From contig NZ_QOHJ01000003.1 of NCBI RefSeq assembly GCF_003319185.1, positions 1 to 64,000 of the forward strand: a DNA stretch of 64,000 bases. Reading direction: 5' to 3'. The notes under the pieces are model-generated. The model ran no database searches. It was not told the DNA's origin and was given only the letters and a program-made list of their open reading frames with translations. The position numbers and the translations under genes are program-made. This DNA comes from Blastococcus sp. TF02A-30. Its GTDB lineage: Bacteria > Actinomycetota > Actinomycetes > Mycobacteriales > Geodermatophilaceae. Below are positions 34,490 through 43,318 of this stretch, piece by piece; position 1 is the first letter of the stretch, and every line of letters starts with the position of its first letter.

Positions 34490-35575
34490 TCACGCGTCGT
34501 AGTCGACGGTGACCTCGTCGGACACCGGAAGCGACTGGCAGGTGAGCACGTAGCCGGCGGCGACCTCGTCCTCCTCCAGCGCCCAGTTGCGTCGCATGCG
34601 CACCTCCCCGGTGACCACCCGGGCCCGGCAGGTGCCGCAGACCCCGCCCTTGCACGCGAACGGCAGGTCGCCGCGCACCTTCTGGGCGGCGTCGAGCACC
34701 GGCACGTCGCGCGGGAGGGTGAGCGGCGTCGCCCGGCCGTCGAGGACGACGGTGACCGCGCTGGCCGGCCCGGTGACCGTGGCCGCGTCGCCGCGCACCG
34801 GCTGCGGTGGGGCGTCGTCGGCGAAGAACAGCTCGCGGTGCACGCGCGCCGGGTCGACGCCGAGCTCGGCGAGCACCGCGCGCGCGGCCTCGACCAGGCC
34901 GAGGGGCCCGCACAGCCACCAGTGCCCCACGGTGGTGGGGTCGACGAGCGCGCCGACCAGCCGGGCGATCCGCGGGCCGTCGAGCCGGCCGCTGGTGACC
35001 TCGGCGTCGCGCGGCTCGCGGGACAGCACGTGGACCAGGGCCAGCCGCTCGGCGTAGCGGTCCTTCAGGTCGGCCAGCTCGTCGGCGAACATCACCGTGT
35101 CCGCGCGCCGGTTGCCGTAGAGCAGGGTCACCGTCGAGCGCCCGTCGCGCAGCGCCGACGCGGCCAGCGACAGGGCCGGGGTGATCCCGGACCCGGCGAC
35201 GACGAAGACGTGCTGCGCGGGCGCGGTGAGGTCGGCGGTGAACCGGCCCGTGGGCGGCAGCACCTCGATCTCGTCGCCGGGGCTGACCTCGTGCACCAGC
35301 CAGGAGGAGAACAGCCCGCCGGGGATCTCCCGCACGCCGATCCGCAGCGGCCCGCCCTCGGGTGCGCAGATCGAGTAGTCGCGGCGCTCGTCGCGCCCCT
35401 CGTGCAGCCGGCGCAGGGTGAGCGACTGCCCGGGCCGGAACGCGTAGTCGGCGGCCAGGTCCGCGGGCACCTCGAAGGTCAGCGCCGCGGCGTCGTCGGT
35501 GAGCCGGTCGACCCGGGCCACCCGCAGCTTCGTGAACACCGGTCGCCGGCGCACCGGCGCCTCGAGCACGCTCAC
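34490..35575 (-). CDS. paaE: Phenylacetyl-CoA epoxidase reductase subunit
   Basis: 361 residues. FAD domain (RDYSICAP, ~64) and NAD domain (VVAGSGITPALSLAASAL, ~125) of the ferredoxin-reductase fold, followed by a C-terminal plant-type 2Fe-2S domain (ACKGGVCGTCRARVV, then VLTCQS, ~305-345) with the four Cys ligands. It passes electrons from NADPH to the PaaA di-iron site. GTG start immediately after the paaD stop with no gap. Confidence 0.95.
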   Translation of the reverse strand: MSVLEAPVRRRPVFTKLRVARVDRLTDDAAALTFEVPADLAADYAFRPGQSLTLRRLHEGRDERRDYSICAPEGGPLRIGVREIPGGLFSSWLVHEVSPGDEIEVLPPTGRFTADLTAPAQHVFVVAGSGITPALSLAASALRDGRSTVTLLYGNRRADTVMFADELADLKDRYAERLALVHVLSREPRDAEVTSGRLDGPRIARLVGALVDPTTVGHWWLCGPLGLVEAARAVLAELGVDPARVHRELFFADDAPPQPVRGDAATVTGPASAVTVVLDGRATPLTLPRDVPVLDAAQKVRGDLPFACKGGVCGTCRARVVTGEVRMRRNWALEEDEVAAGYVLTCQSLPVSDEVTVDYDA

Positions 35576-36094
35576 TCAGATCTCCTTCACGTGCTCGAAG
35601 GGCTCGCGGCAGCGCCGGCAGCGCCGCAACGCGGTGCAGGCGGTGGCGCCGAACTCGCTGAGCTCCTCGGTGTCCGGGGAGCCGCACAGCGGGCAGTCGG
35701 CCCGGCGGGGTGACGGGCCCAGCTGCAGCGGCACGGGACCGGCCGGTCGCACCGGCGCGGTGCCGGGCGGCGCGATGCCGGCCTCCGCGAGCTTCCGCCT
35801 GCCCTCGGGGGTGATCCGGTCGGTGCTCCAGGGCGGCGACAGCACGGTGCGCACGTCGACCCGCTCGTGCCCGGCCGCGTGCAACGCGTGCACCAGGTCG
35901 GCGCGCATGACGCCCATCGCCGGGCACCCGGTGTAGGTCGGCGTGATCTCGACGACGACGGTCCCGCCCTCCCGCCGGACGTCCCGCAGCACCCCGAGGT
36001 CGGCCAGCGTCAGCATCGGCAGCTCGGGGTCGACGACGCCGGCCGCGACGGTCCGGGGATCGGTGGGCCGGGAGGTCCGCACGCCGCTGTTCAC
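35576..36094 (-). CDS. paaD: Phenylacetate pathway PaaD (PaaJ, DUF59/MIP18 type)
   Basis: 172 residues. DUF59 core with DPELPMLTLADLGVLRDV (~25-42) and the TYTGCPAMGVM motif (~58-68), then a C-terminal zinc-ribbon with Cys pairs CPLC and CRRC plus a lone Cys. PaaD is needed for assembly of the epoxidase iron centre. GTG start overlaps the paaC stop by 4 bp (GTGA), fixing the start. Confidence 0.93.
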   Translation of the reverse strand: MNSGVRTSRPTDPRTVAAGVVDPELPMLTLADLGVLRDVRREGGTVVVEITPTYTGCPAMGVMRADLVHALHAAGHERVDVRTVLSPPWSTDRITPEGRRKLAEAGIAPPGTAPVRPAGPVPLQLGPSPRRADCPLCGSPDTEELSEFGATACTALRRCRRCREPFEHVKEI

Positions 36095-36996
36095 CACGTC
36101 GCCTCCGGGTGCGCCCGGGCCAGCCCCTGGAGGCCGGCGAGCAGCTCGGCCACCTCCGGGCCGTGGTCGCCCAGCCGTCCACGCGGCGGCGCCCCGGCCG
36201 GCCAGGACGGCGGCTCCAGCGTGGCGTGGGCCAGCACCGCGTCGAGCACGCCGAGCACCTCCGCCCGCAGCGCCGCCGGGTCGACGGCGGCACCGCCGGC
36301 GGCCAGCCGCAGCTCGACGTCGGTCGGGGTGAAGACGTCGGCGAGCAGCGGAGCGACCGCCTCGACGGCGGCCCGGATGCGCCGGTGCGACTCCGCCGTG
36401 CCGTCGCCGAGCCGCACCACCCAGCGGGCGGCGTGCTCGCGGGCGTAGGAGAGCTCGGCGACCCCCTTGGCGGCGACCGCGGCGAGCACCGGGTCGCGGG
36501 AGGAGCGCAGCCGGTCGAAGGCGGCCAGCCGCAGCGTGGCCGCGGCCAGCAGCCGCACGACCAGGTGCGCGAAGTCGCCGTTCGGGGCGGCGGCCAGCGC
36601 GGTGCAGCGGAACTCGCCGGGGTCGCGGAAGTAGGCCAGCGCGTCCTCGTCGGGGACGCTCGCGCCGGCCCGTTCCCGGCAGGGGCCCAGGACGCCCGCG
36701 GCGGCCGTGCGGGCCAGCAGGAGGCGGGCCTGGCCGAGCAGGTCCAGCGCGATGTTGGCGACCGCCACCTCCTCCTCCAGCTCCGGGGCGCGGGTGATCC
36801 ACTCGGTGAGCCGCTGGGCGAGGACCAGCGCGTCGTCGCCCAGCATCAGGCAGTAGGCCCCGAGGTCGGCCGGGGCGACGCCCTCGGGCACGGTGGTGTC
36901 GACGCCGGCCAGCGGGTCGTCGAAGCCGGTGCCGAACGCCCACCGGGCGTCGTCGGGAGCCCCGGTCAGGGCGTCGTAGACGGTCTCCTCGTGCAT
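36091..36996 (-). CDS. paaC: Phenylacetyl-CoA epoxidase structural subunit PaaC
   Basis: 301-residue ferritin-like subunit related to PaaA but without a full di-iron ligand set. Typical segments are NIALDLLGQARLLLAR (~57) and VAELSYAREHAARWVVRLGDGT (~148). It forms the structural (AC)2 core of the epoxidase. The ATG at 36996 overlaps the paaB stop by 1 nt (TGATG); a GTG one codon earlier is equally possible. Confidence 0.94.
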   Translation of the reverse strand: MHEETVYDALTGAPDDARWAFGTGFDDPLAGVDTTVPEGVAPADLGAYCLMLGDDALVLAQRLTEWITRAPELEEEVAVANIALDLLGQARLLLARTAAAGVLGPCRERAGASVPDEDALAYFRDPGEFRCTALAAAPNGDFAHLVVRLLAAATLRLAAFDRLRSSRDPVLAAVAAKGVAELSYAREHAARWVVRLGDGTAESHRRIRAAVEAVAPLLADVFTPTDVELRLAAGGAAVDPAALRAEVLGVLDAVLAHATLEPPSWPAGAPPRGRLGDHGPEVAELLAGLQGLARAHPEATW

Positions 36997-37277
36997 CACA
37001 GGTGCGGGACGTCGTCGGGGATCGGGTAGAAGGTCGGGTGCCGGTAGACCTTGTCGCCGGCGGGCGCGAACAGCGGGTCCTTCTCGTCCGGGCTGGACGC
37101 GGTGATGTCGGCCGAGCGCACCACCCAGACGCTCACCCCCTCGTTGCGCCGGGTGTAGAGGTCGCGGGCGGCGTGCACCGCCATCTCCGCGTCGGGCGCG
37201 TGCACCGACCCGACGTGCACGTGGTTGAGCCCGCGCTTGCCCCGGACGAACACCTCGTACAGCGGCCAGCCGTTCAC
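36996..37277 (-). CDS. paaB: Phenylacetyl-CoA epoxidase subunit PaaB
   Basis: 93-residue subunit. Signatures [20 protein letters not shown] (~3-22) and [15 protein letters not shown] (~45-60) are invariant in PaaB, the small bridging subunit. GTG start overlaps the paaA stop (GTGA). Fully standard length. Confidence 0.95.
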   Translation of the reverse strand: MNGWPLYEVFVRGKRGLNHVHVGSVHAPDAEMAVHAARDLYTRRNEGVSVWVVRSADITASSPDEKDPLFAPAGDKVYRHPTFYPIPDDVPHL

Positions 37278-38251
37278 GCCGTCCTCCCGGTCTGCTTCGC
37301 GGCGTGCGCCGCTCCGTGCTTCGCGGCGTGCGCCGCGGCGGCCTCGCGCACCCACGCGCCGTCGTCGCGCGCCGCCCTGCGGCGGGTGATCCGCTCGGCG
37401 TTGCACGGCCCCCCGCCGGCCAGCACGCGGCGGAACTCGTCCCAGTCGATCGCGCCGAACCGGTGGTGGCCGGTGGCCGGGTCGAGCGAGAGCTCCGGGT
37501 CGGGCAGCGTGACGCCGAGGAACTCCGCCTGGGGCACGGTCATGTCGACGAACCGCTGCCGCAGCTCGTCGTTGGTGTGCCGCTTGATCCCCCACGCCAT
37601 CGAGCGCGCGGTGTTGGGGCTGTCGGTGTCGGGCGGGCCGAACATCATCAGCGACGGCCACCACCAGCGGTCGACGGCGTCCTGCACCATCGCCCGCTGC
37701 TCGTCGGTGCCGCGCATCATCGTCAGCAGCAGCTCGTAACCCTGCCGCTGGTGGAAGGACTCCTCCTTGCAGATGCGCACCATCGCCCGCGCGTACGGCC
37801 CGTAGGACGACCGGCACAGCGGCACCTGGTTGCAGATCGCGGCGCCGTCGACCAGCCAGCCGATGACGCCGACGTCGGCGTAGGTCAGCGTCGGGTAGTT
37901 GAAGATCGAGCTGTACTTCTGCCGGCCCTCGACCAGCCGGTCGGTGAGGTCGTCGCGGTCCACGCCGAGGGTCTCCGCCGCGGCGTACAGGTACATGCCG
38001 TGCCCGGCCTCGTCCTGCACCTTGGCCAGCAGCACCGCCTTGCGGCGCAGGCTGGGCGCGGCGAGCAGCCAGTCGCCCTCGGGCTGCATCCCGATGATCT
38101 CCGAGTGCGCGTGCTGGGCGATCTGGCGGACCAGCGTCGCGCGGTAGCCCTCGGGCATCCAGTCGCGCGGCTCGATCCGGCGCTGCGCGGCCAGCGTGGC
38201 CTCGAAGCCCCGTTCGAGCTCGTCGGCCGCGACGTCGACCGGTGCGGACAT
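37274..38251 (-). CDS. paaA: Phenylacetyl-CoA epoxidase catalytic subunit PaaA
   Basis: 325 residues. Di-iron ligands are visible in [28 protein letters not shown] (Glu-x2-His) and [17 protein letters not shown] (Glu-x2-His). It epoxidises the ring of phenylacetyl-CoA with O2. First gene of paaABCDE. The C terminus after ~300 is an Ala/His-rich extension ([16 protein letters not shown]) not needed for the fold. ATG start; AGGACGACG upstream. Divergent TetR gene with an operator between. Confidence 0.96.
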   Translation of the reverse strand: MSAPVDVAADELERGFEATLAAQRRIEPRDWMPEGYRATLVRQIAQHAHSEIIGMQPEGDWLLAAPSLRRKAVLLAKVQDEAGHGMYLYAAAETLGVDRDDLTDRLVEGRQKYSSIFNYPTLTYADVGVIGWLVDGAAICNQVPLCRSSYGPYARAMVRICKEESFHQRQGYELLLTMMRGTDEQRAMVQDAVDRWWWPSLMMFGPPDTDSPNTARSMAWGIKRHTNDELRQRFVDMTVPQAEFLGVTLPDPELSLDPATGHHRFGAIDWDEFRRVLAGGGPCNAERITRRRAARDDGAWVREAAAAHAAKHGAAHAAKQTGRTA

Positions 38252-38268
38252 CGTCGTCCTCCCGTGGA

Positions 38269-38290
38269 TTACTGACCGTTCGGTCGGTAA
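38269..38290. promoter_or_regulatory. PaaR-type operator between paaA and its TetR regulator
   Basis: 22-bp near-perfect dyad: TTACTGACCG (38269-38278), TT, then CGGTCGGTAA (38281-38290). It contains the ACCG-N2-CG-N2-CGGT core reported for the TetR-type PaaR of corynebacteria. TAAAGT (38288-38293), a good -10 box for the regulator gene, overlaps its right end, so binding would block that promoter and the paaA promoter. Confidence 0.85.
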
Positions 38291-38303
38291 AGTCTAGCGC
38301 GTC

Positions 38304-38909
38304 ATGAGAGCTGAGTCACAGGCCCCGCCGCGCCGCGGCCGTCCCGGGCACTCACGGGAATCGCTGCTGGCCGGCGCGGTGGCCGTCTTCGAGGAGCGCG
38401 GCTTCGAGGCGACGAGCATGGACGACGTCGCCGCGCGGCTGGGCGTCACGAAGTCGGCGCTCTACCACCACGTGCGCGGCAAGAACGAGCTCCTGCGGCT
38501 GGCGCTGGACCGGGCGCTCGACGGCCTGTTCGCCGTCACCGGCGAACCGGGGGTTCGCCAGGGCCGCGCGATCGACCGGCTGGAGCACCTGGTCCGCGGC
38601 TCGGTCCGGGTGCTCGCCGCCGAGCTGCCGTTCGTCACGCTGTTGCTGCGGCTGCGCGGCAACTCCGACGTCGAGCGGGCCGCGCTGCAGCGGCGTCGCG
38701 AGTTCGACCGGTTCACCGGCGACCTGGTGCGCGCCGCCGTGGCGGAGGGCGACGTGCGCGCCGACGTCGACCCCGCGCTGCTCGGCCGGCTGCTCTTCGG
38801 CACGGTCAACTCGCTCACCGAGTGGTACCGCCCCGACGGTCCGCTGTCCGCCGACGCCCTGGCCGACGCCGTCGTCGCCGCCACCTTCACGGGGCTGCGC
38901 ACCGGCTGA
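38304..38909 (+). CDS. paaR: TetR family repressor of the paa operon
   Basis: 201 residues. N-terminal HTH (GAVAVFEERGFEATSMDDVA, then LGVTKSALYHHVRGKNEL, ~20-65); the C-terminal ligand domain ends with LFGTVNSLTEWYRPDG, common in TetR regulators of aromatic-CoA pathways. Divergent from paaA with a PaaR-like palindrome between, so it likely represses paaABCDE and itself until phenylacetyl-CoA accumulates (inference from characterised relatives). No ribosome-binding site before the ATG; the -10 box ends 10 nt upstream, so the leader is very short. Confidence 0.9.
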   Translation: MRAESQAPPRRGRPGHSRESLLAGAVAVFEERGFEATSMDDVAARLGVTKSALYHHVRGKNELLRLALDRALDGLFAVTGEPGVRQGRAIDRLEHLVRGSVRVLAAELPFVTLLLRLRGNSDVERAALQRRREFDRFTGDLVRAAVAEGDVRADVDPALLGRLLFGTVNSLTEWYRPDGPLSADALADAVVAATFTGLRTG

Positions 38910-38948
38910 CCGGTGTGCGGACGCCCCGCACGGGGCAGAGCAGCCCCC

Positions 38949-39782
38949 GTGGACAGCTTCCGCCGCGACGGCCTGACCTTCGACGTCCGCGACGCCGGCC
39001 CCGAGGACGGCGAAGCCGTCGTCCTGCTGCACGGCTTCCCGCAGGACTCCCGCGCCTGGGACCGGTTCGCTCCGGCCCTGCACCAGCACGGGCTGCGCAC
39101 CCTGGCGCCCGACCAGCGCGGCTACTCCCCCATGGCACGGCCCCGCGGCCGGCAGCACTACCGGCTGCGCGAGACGGTCGGCGACGTGCTGGCACTCCTG
39201 GACGCGGCAGGGCTGCAGGACGCGCACGTCGTCGGGCACGACTGGGGCGGCATCGTCGGGTGGGCCCTCGGCGCCTGGCACCCCGACCGGGTGCGCACGC
39301 TCACCGCGCTGTCGGTCCCGCACCCGGCGGCGATCGCCACGGCGCTGGTGACCAGCGACCAGGGGCTGCGCTCCACCTACGTCGGCGTGTTCCAGCTGCC
39401 CCTGCTCCCCGAGCGGCTGCTCCTGGCCGGCAACGGCGCGACCCTGCGGCGGGCGCTGCGGCACGGCGGTCTCCCGGACGACGTCGTCGACCACTACGTG
39501 GCGCGGATGCAGGAGCCGGGGGCGCTCTCCTCCGCCCTGGGGTGGTACCGGGCGCTGCCACTGGGGGTTCGCGACCCCGTGGGCACCGTGCGGGTGCCGA
39601 CGCTGCACGTGTGGAGCACCGGCGACGCGTTCCTCGGCCGGACCGCCACCGAGGCGACCGCCCAGCACGTCGACGCCCCGTACCGGCTGGAGATACTCGA
39701 CGGCGTGCCGCACTGGATCCCCGAGCTCGCCGCGGACGACGTGGCCGACCTCGTCACCGCCCATGTCCGCACAGCCGGCTGA
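38949..39782 (+). CDS. Alpha/beta hydrolase (epoxide-hydrolase-like)
   Basis: 277 residues. HGFPQDSRAWD (~29-39) is the oxyanion HGFP motif; VGHDWGGIVGW (~98) carries an Asp as nucleophile instead of Ser, the mark of epoxide hydrolases and haloalkane dehalogenases; the charge-relay His is in DGVPHWIPEL (~253). Substrate unknown. I chose the GTG at 38949; an upstream ATG (38913) would add twelve Arg/Pro-rich residues. Overlaps the MFS gene by 20 bp. Confidence 0.86.
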   Translation: MDSFRRDGLTFDVRDAGPEDGEAVVLLHGFPQDSRAWDRFAPALHQHGLRTLAPDQRGYSPMARPRGRQHYRLRETVGDVLALLDAAGLQDAHVVGHDWGGIVGWALGAWHPDRVRTLTALSVPHPAAIATALVTSDQGLRSTYVGVFQLPLLPERLLLAGNGATLRRALRHGGLPDDVVDHYVARMQEPGALSSALGWYRALPLGVRDPVGTVRVPTLHVWSTGDAFLGRTATEATAQHVDAPYRLEILDGVPHWIPELAADDVADLVTAHVRTAG

Positions 39783-41109
39783 GCGGGCGCCGGCCGCGCT
39801 CGCCCGCTCGGAGCGGCTGGACCGGCTGCCGTTCACCCGCGAGCACGGCCGGCTGGTGTTCGGCTCCGGCCTCGGCTGGGCCCTGGACGCGATGGACGTC
39901 GGGCTCATCTCCTTCGTGATGACGGCGCTGGCGGCGCAGTGGGCGCTGACGTCGACGGAGCTGTCCTGGATCGGCTCGATCGGGTTCGCCGGGATGGCGC
40001 TGGGCGCGACCCTCGGCGGGCTGCTGGCCGACCGGTTCGGGCGCCGCCAGGTCTTCGCGCTCACCCTGCTGGTCTTCGGCCTGGCCACCGGCGCGGCCGC
40101 CCTCTCCTGGTCGATCGGCGCGCTGCTGGTCTTCCGCTTCCTCATCGGGCTGGGGCTCGGCGCCGAGCTGCCGGTCGCCTCGACGCTGGTCAGCGAGTTC
40201 GCCCCGGCCCGCGTGCGCGGTCGGGTCGTCGTCCTGCTCGAGGCGTTCTGGGCGGTGGGCTGGACGCTCGCGGCCCTGATCGGCTACTTCGTCGTCCCCT
40301 CGTCCGACGACGGCTGGCGCTGGGCACTGGCGCTCGGGGCGGTGCCGGCCGTCTACGCCGTCGTCGTGCGGCGCGGCCTGCCGGAGTCCGTCCGGTTCCT
40401 CGAGCTGCGCGGCCGGGTCGACGAGGCCGAGCGGACGGTGCGCCGGTTCGAGCGGGCGGCCGGCGTCGACGCCGTCCCCTCGCCGCCCCCGGCCCCGCCG
40501 GTGACCCCACCCGGCCCGCGGGCCCTGTGGGCGGCCGGCACGCGCGGGCGCACCGCCGCGCTGTGGGTGGTCTGGTTCGGCATCAACTTCTCGTACTACG
40601 GCGCCTTCATCTGGCTGCCGACGCTGCTGTTCAACGACGGGTTCTCCCTGGTCAAGTCGTTCGGCTTCACCCTGGTGATCACGCTGGCGCAGCTGCCGGG
40701 CTACGGCGTCGCCGCGGTGCTGATCGAGCGGTGGGGGCGCCGGCCGACGCTGGCCACCTTCCTCGTCGGCTCGGCGGGGAGCGCCGGGCTCTTCGCGGGG
40801 GCCGACGGCGAGACCGCGATCCTCGTCAGCGGCATGCTGCTGTCGTTCTTCAACCTCGGCGCGTGGGGCGCGCTCTACGCGGTGACGCCGGAGGTCTACC
40901 CCACGGCACTGCGCGCGACCGGGGCCGGAGCCGCGGCCGGCTTCGGCCGGCTGGCCTCCATCGCCGCCCCGCTGTGCGTGCCGCCGCTGCTCGACGGCGG
41001 CGGCAACGGGCTGGTCTTCGGCACCTTCGCCGCCTTCTTCGCCGTGGCCGCCCTGGCGGCGTGGGGGCTGCCCGAGCGCCGCGGCCAGACCCTCGACGTC
41101 GTCGGCTGA
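39763..41109 (+). CDS. MFS transporter (sugar-porter/NiaP-like)
   Basis: 448 residues, 12 hydrophobic segments split by a central loop (~205-255). Motif A is present as LADRFGRRQVFAL (~90) and RWGRR-like ERWGRRPTLA (~325); FRFLIGLGLGAELPVASTLVSEF (~126) in TM4 is typical of the SP/NiaP/aromatic-acid porters, and EVYPTALRATGAGAAAGFGR (~380) is the second-half signature. Probably imports a small organic acid or niacin-like compound; not decidable here. The ATG lies within the end of the hydrolase gene. Confidence 0.88.
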   Translation: MSAQPAERAPAALARSERLDRLPFTREHGRLVFGSGLGWALDAMDVGLISFVMTALAAQWALTSTELSWIGSIGFAGMALGATLGGLLADRFGRRQVFALTLLVFGLATGAAALSWSIGALLVFRFLIGLGLGAELPVASTLVSEFAPARVRGRVVVLLEAFWAVGWTLAALIGYFVVPSSDDGWRWALALGAVPAVYAVVVRRGLPESVRFLELRGRVDEAERTVRRFERAAGVDAVPSPPPAPPVTPPGPRALWAAGTRGRTAALWVVWFGINFSYYGAFIWLPTLLFNDGFSLVKSFGFTLVITLAQLPGYGVAAVLIERWGRRPTLATFLVGSAGSAGLFAGADGETAILVSGMLLSFFNLGAWGALYAVTPEVYPTALRATGAGAAAGFGRLASIAAPLCVPPLLDGGGNGLVFGTFAAFFAVAALAAWGLPERRGQTLDVVG

Positions 41110-41160
41110 CCACGCGCGAGCCCCTTCTCGCGGGCCTGCCCGCGGAGGACGGTTCCTGGC

Positions 41161-41505
41161 ATGGACCTGGACCCCGTGACGACGAACCCCCAGCACTACC
41201 GGGTGGTGTTCGAGAACGCGCGCGTGCGGGTGCTCGAGTACACCGACGAGCCGGGCGAGCGGACGACGCCGCACGAGCACCCCGACAGCGTGATGGTGAC
41301 GCTGAGCTCCTTCCGCCGTCGCCTGCACGCCGGCGGGGCCTCCCGCGACGTCACACTGACGGCGGGCACCGCGGGGTGGCTGCCCGCGCAGCAGCACGCC
41401 GGGGAGAACACCGGCGACACCCCCACCCACGTGGTGTTCGTCGAGCTCAAGGAGCCGGCTGCCCAGGTTTCCGGCGAGGTGGCGCTCGGCCTCGGTCCCG
41501 ACTGA
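41161..41505 (+). CDS. Small cupin-fold protein
   Basis: 114 residues. The single cupin barrel is suggested by VRVLEYTDEPGERTTPHEH (motif 1 with the PHEHP metal-ligand cluster) and GTAGWLPAQQHAGENTGDTP (motif 2 with its His), about 40 residues apart. No second domain. Likely a metal-binding dioxygenase-like or ligand-binding protein; activity unknown. ATG start with GGAGGA 11 nt upstream. Confidence 0.78.
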   Translation: MDLDPVTTNPQHYRVVFENARVRVLEYTDEPGERTTPHEHPDSVMVTLSSFRRRLHAGGASRDVTLTAGTAGWLPAQQHAGENTGDTPTHVVFVELKEPAAQVSGEVALGLGPD

Positions 41506-41541
41506 CCGGTTGCTGCCGGGCAACCCGGGTAGCGGCAGGTC

Positions 41542-42657
41542 ATGGCTGAGTTCTCCCCTGGCTCCCTGCGGGGCGCCACCGTCGCGGTCACCGGCGCGAG
41601 CGGCAACGTCGGGACGGCGCTGCTGCGGCGGCTCACCCGCCCCGGGAGCGGGGGCGCCGAGGTGCGCGGCCTGGCCCGGCGCACTCCTCCCGGCGTGGCC
41701 CCCTACGACGGGGTGCGCTGGTTCTCCGCGGACATCGGCGACGCGCGCAGCGAGGCCGAGCTGACCCGGTTCCTCGACGGCGTGGACGCCGTCGTGCACC
41801 TGGCGTGGGCGCTGCAGCCGGGCCGGCAGCCCGACCGGCTGCACCAGGTCAACGTCGAGGGCACCCGGCGGGTCGCCCAGGCCGCCGCCTCCGCAGGTGT
41901 CGGCCAGTTCCTGCACATGTCCTCGATCGGCGCCTACGCCGCCGGGGCCGTCGGGCAGAAGGTCACCGAGGACTGGCCCACCACCGGCATCCCCAGCGCC
42001 CAGTACAGCCGCGACAAGGTGGAGGCCGAACGGGCGGTGCGCGCGGTCTTCGCCGGCTCGGCGACGGTGCTGTCGATCACCCGCCCCACGCTGGTGCTGC
42101 AGCCGCAGGCGGCCAGCGAGATCGGGCGCTACTTCCTCGGCCCGCTGCTGTTCGGGGCGGCCCGGGTGCTCCCCGGCGCGGTCGCGCGGCTGCTCCCCCT
42201 GCCGCTGCCGAACGTGGCGCTCTCCTTCATCCACGCCGACGACGTCGCCGACGCCCTCGAGCGGATCCTCGACCGGCGCGCCCCCGGCCCGTTCAACCTG
42301 GCCGCCGAGCCGGTCCTCGACGCGAAGGCCATCGCGGCGGCGCTGGGCACCCGGCGGATCCCGGTGCCCGCGGCGCTGATCCGGCCGGCGCTGCACGCGG
42401 CCTTCGCCGCGCACGTGGTGCCCACCGAGCCGGGCTGGCTGGACCTCGGGGTCTCGCTGCCCGCGCTGGACACCACCCGCGCCCGCAAGCAGCTGGACTG
42501 GGCCCCCTTCCACCGCAGCGACGAGGTGCTGCCCCAGTTCGTGGCCGCGCTGGGCAGCGGTCAGGGCGGGCCCGGGGCACTCCTCATGCCGGCGGCGGGC
42601 CCGGAGCTCGACCCGGCCGGCGACCCGGCCAACGCGCCCGGCCCGCGCGCGAACTGA
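41542..42657 (+). CDS. NAD-dependent epimerase/dehydratase
   Basis: 371-residue extended SDR. NAD loop VTGASGNVGTALLRRL (~14-29), DVVHLAW-like VDAVVHLAWALQPGR (~80), Ser in MSSIGAYA (~130) and YSRDKVEAER as Tyr-x3-Lys (~154). The C-terminal half is a variable substrate domain with IHADDVADALERIL (~232). The family includes nucleotide-sugar epimerases and atypical reductases; no substrate can be named. 36 bp after the cupin gene, so possibly co-transcribed. Confidence 0.87.
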   Translation: MAEFSPGSLRGATVAVTGASGNVGTALLRRLTRPGSGGAEVRGLARRTPPGVAPYDGVRWFSADIGDARSEAELTRFLDGVDAVVHLAWALQPGRQPDRLHQVNVEGTRRVAQAAASAGVGQFLHMSSIGAYAAGAVGQKVTEDWPTTGIPSAQYSRDKVEAERAVRAVFAGSATVLSITRPTLVLQPQAASEIGRYFLGPLLFGAARVLPGAVARLLPLPLPNVALSFIHADDVADALERILDRRAPGPFNLAAEPVLDAKAIAAALGTRRIPVPAALIRPALHAAFAAHVVPTEPGWLDLGVSLPALDTTRARKQLDWAPFHRSDEVLPQFVAALGSGQGGPGALLMPAAGPELDPAGDPANAPGPRAN

Positions 42658-42661
42658 GGGC

Positions 42662-43318
42662 TCAGCTCCGGGTGGTCCACGCCGCGACGTCGCGGCCGGT
42701 GGGGGCGAAGACGTCCGCCGCCCGCTCCGGGCGCAGCGCGACGAACAGCCCCTCGGCCTCGGCGAGCGTGGTCCCCGGGTCGTCCTCGGCGACCAGCCGG
42801 GCGGTGGCCGTGGTCCGCCGTCCCTCCGTCGTCCCCGTCTCGGCGGTGGCGAGCAGGGCCACGCCGAGCCGGACCGGGCGCCGGTAGGTGACGGTGAGGG
42901 TGGCGGTGAGCCCGCCCTTGCCGGCGGCGCGCACGGCGCGCGCCAGGACGTGGTCGAGCACGGTGGCGACGACGCCGCCGTGCACCAGCCCCGGCGGGCC
43001 CTCGTGCGCCTTGCCCAGGGTCACCCGCCCCGTCGCCCGGCCGTCGGGCGAGTCCGTGGCGACCACCGGCGGGGCCACCGGGTTCCCGGGGCCGTAGACC
43101 GGGCTGTACCAGCGCTCGCCGGTGGCGGGATCGTCGACCGAGGCGACGTCGAAGAGCCCGCGGCCCTCGGCCCGCAGCCGGGCAGCCAGGTCGCGCACGG
43201 CTGCGGCGACGCCGGTCAGCTCCCCCACCGGCACCTCGGTGCGCACCGCGGCGTCGACCAGGTCGCGCAGCGCCGTCCCCAGCTCGCCGACGGCCTGCCG
43301 GCGACCGGGGTCAGGCAC
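42662..43318 (-). CDS. PaaI/hotdog-fold acyl-CoA thioesterase
   Basis: 218 residues. The C-terminal ~130 residues are a hotdog domain with the active-site segment GPPGLVHGGVVATVLDHVLA (~118-137) and the strand LTATLTVTYRRPVRLG (~150). The N-terminal ~90 residues are an extension common in actinobacterial homologues. It would release free acids from CoA thioesters and is placed directly after an acyl-CoA dehydrogenase, with the GTG start overlapping that gene's stop by 8 bp. An ATG at 43348 is an alternative start. Confidence 0.86.
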   Translation of the reverse strand: MPDPGRRQAVGELGTALRDLVDAAVRTEVPVGELTGVAAAVRDLAARLRAEGRGLFDVASVDDPATGERWYSPVYGPGNPVAPPVVATDSPDGRATGRVTLGKAHEGPPGLVHGGVVATVLDHVLARAVRAAGKGGLTATLTVTYRRPVRLGVALLATAETGTTEGRRTTATARLVAEDDPGTTLAEAEGLFVALRPERAADVFAPTGRDVAAWTTRS

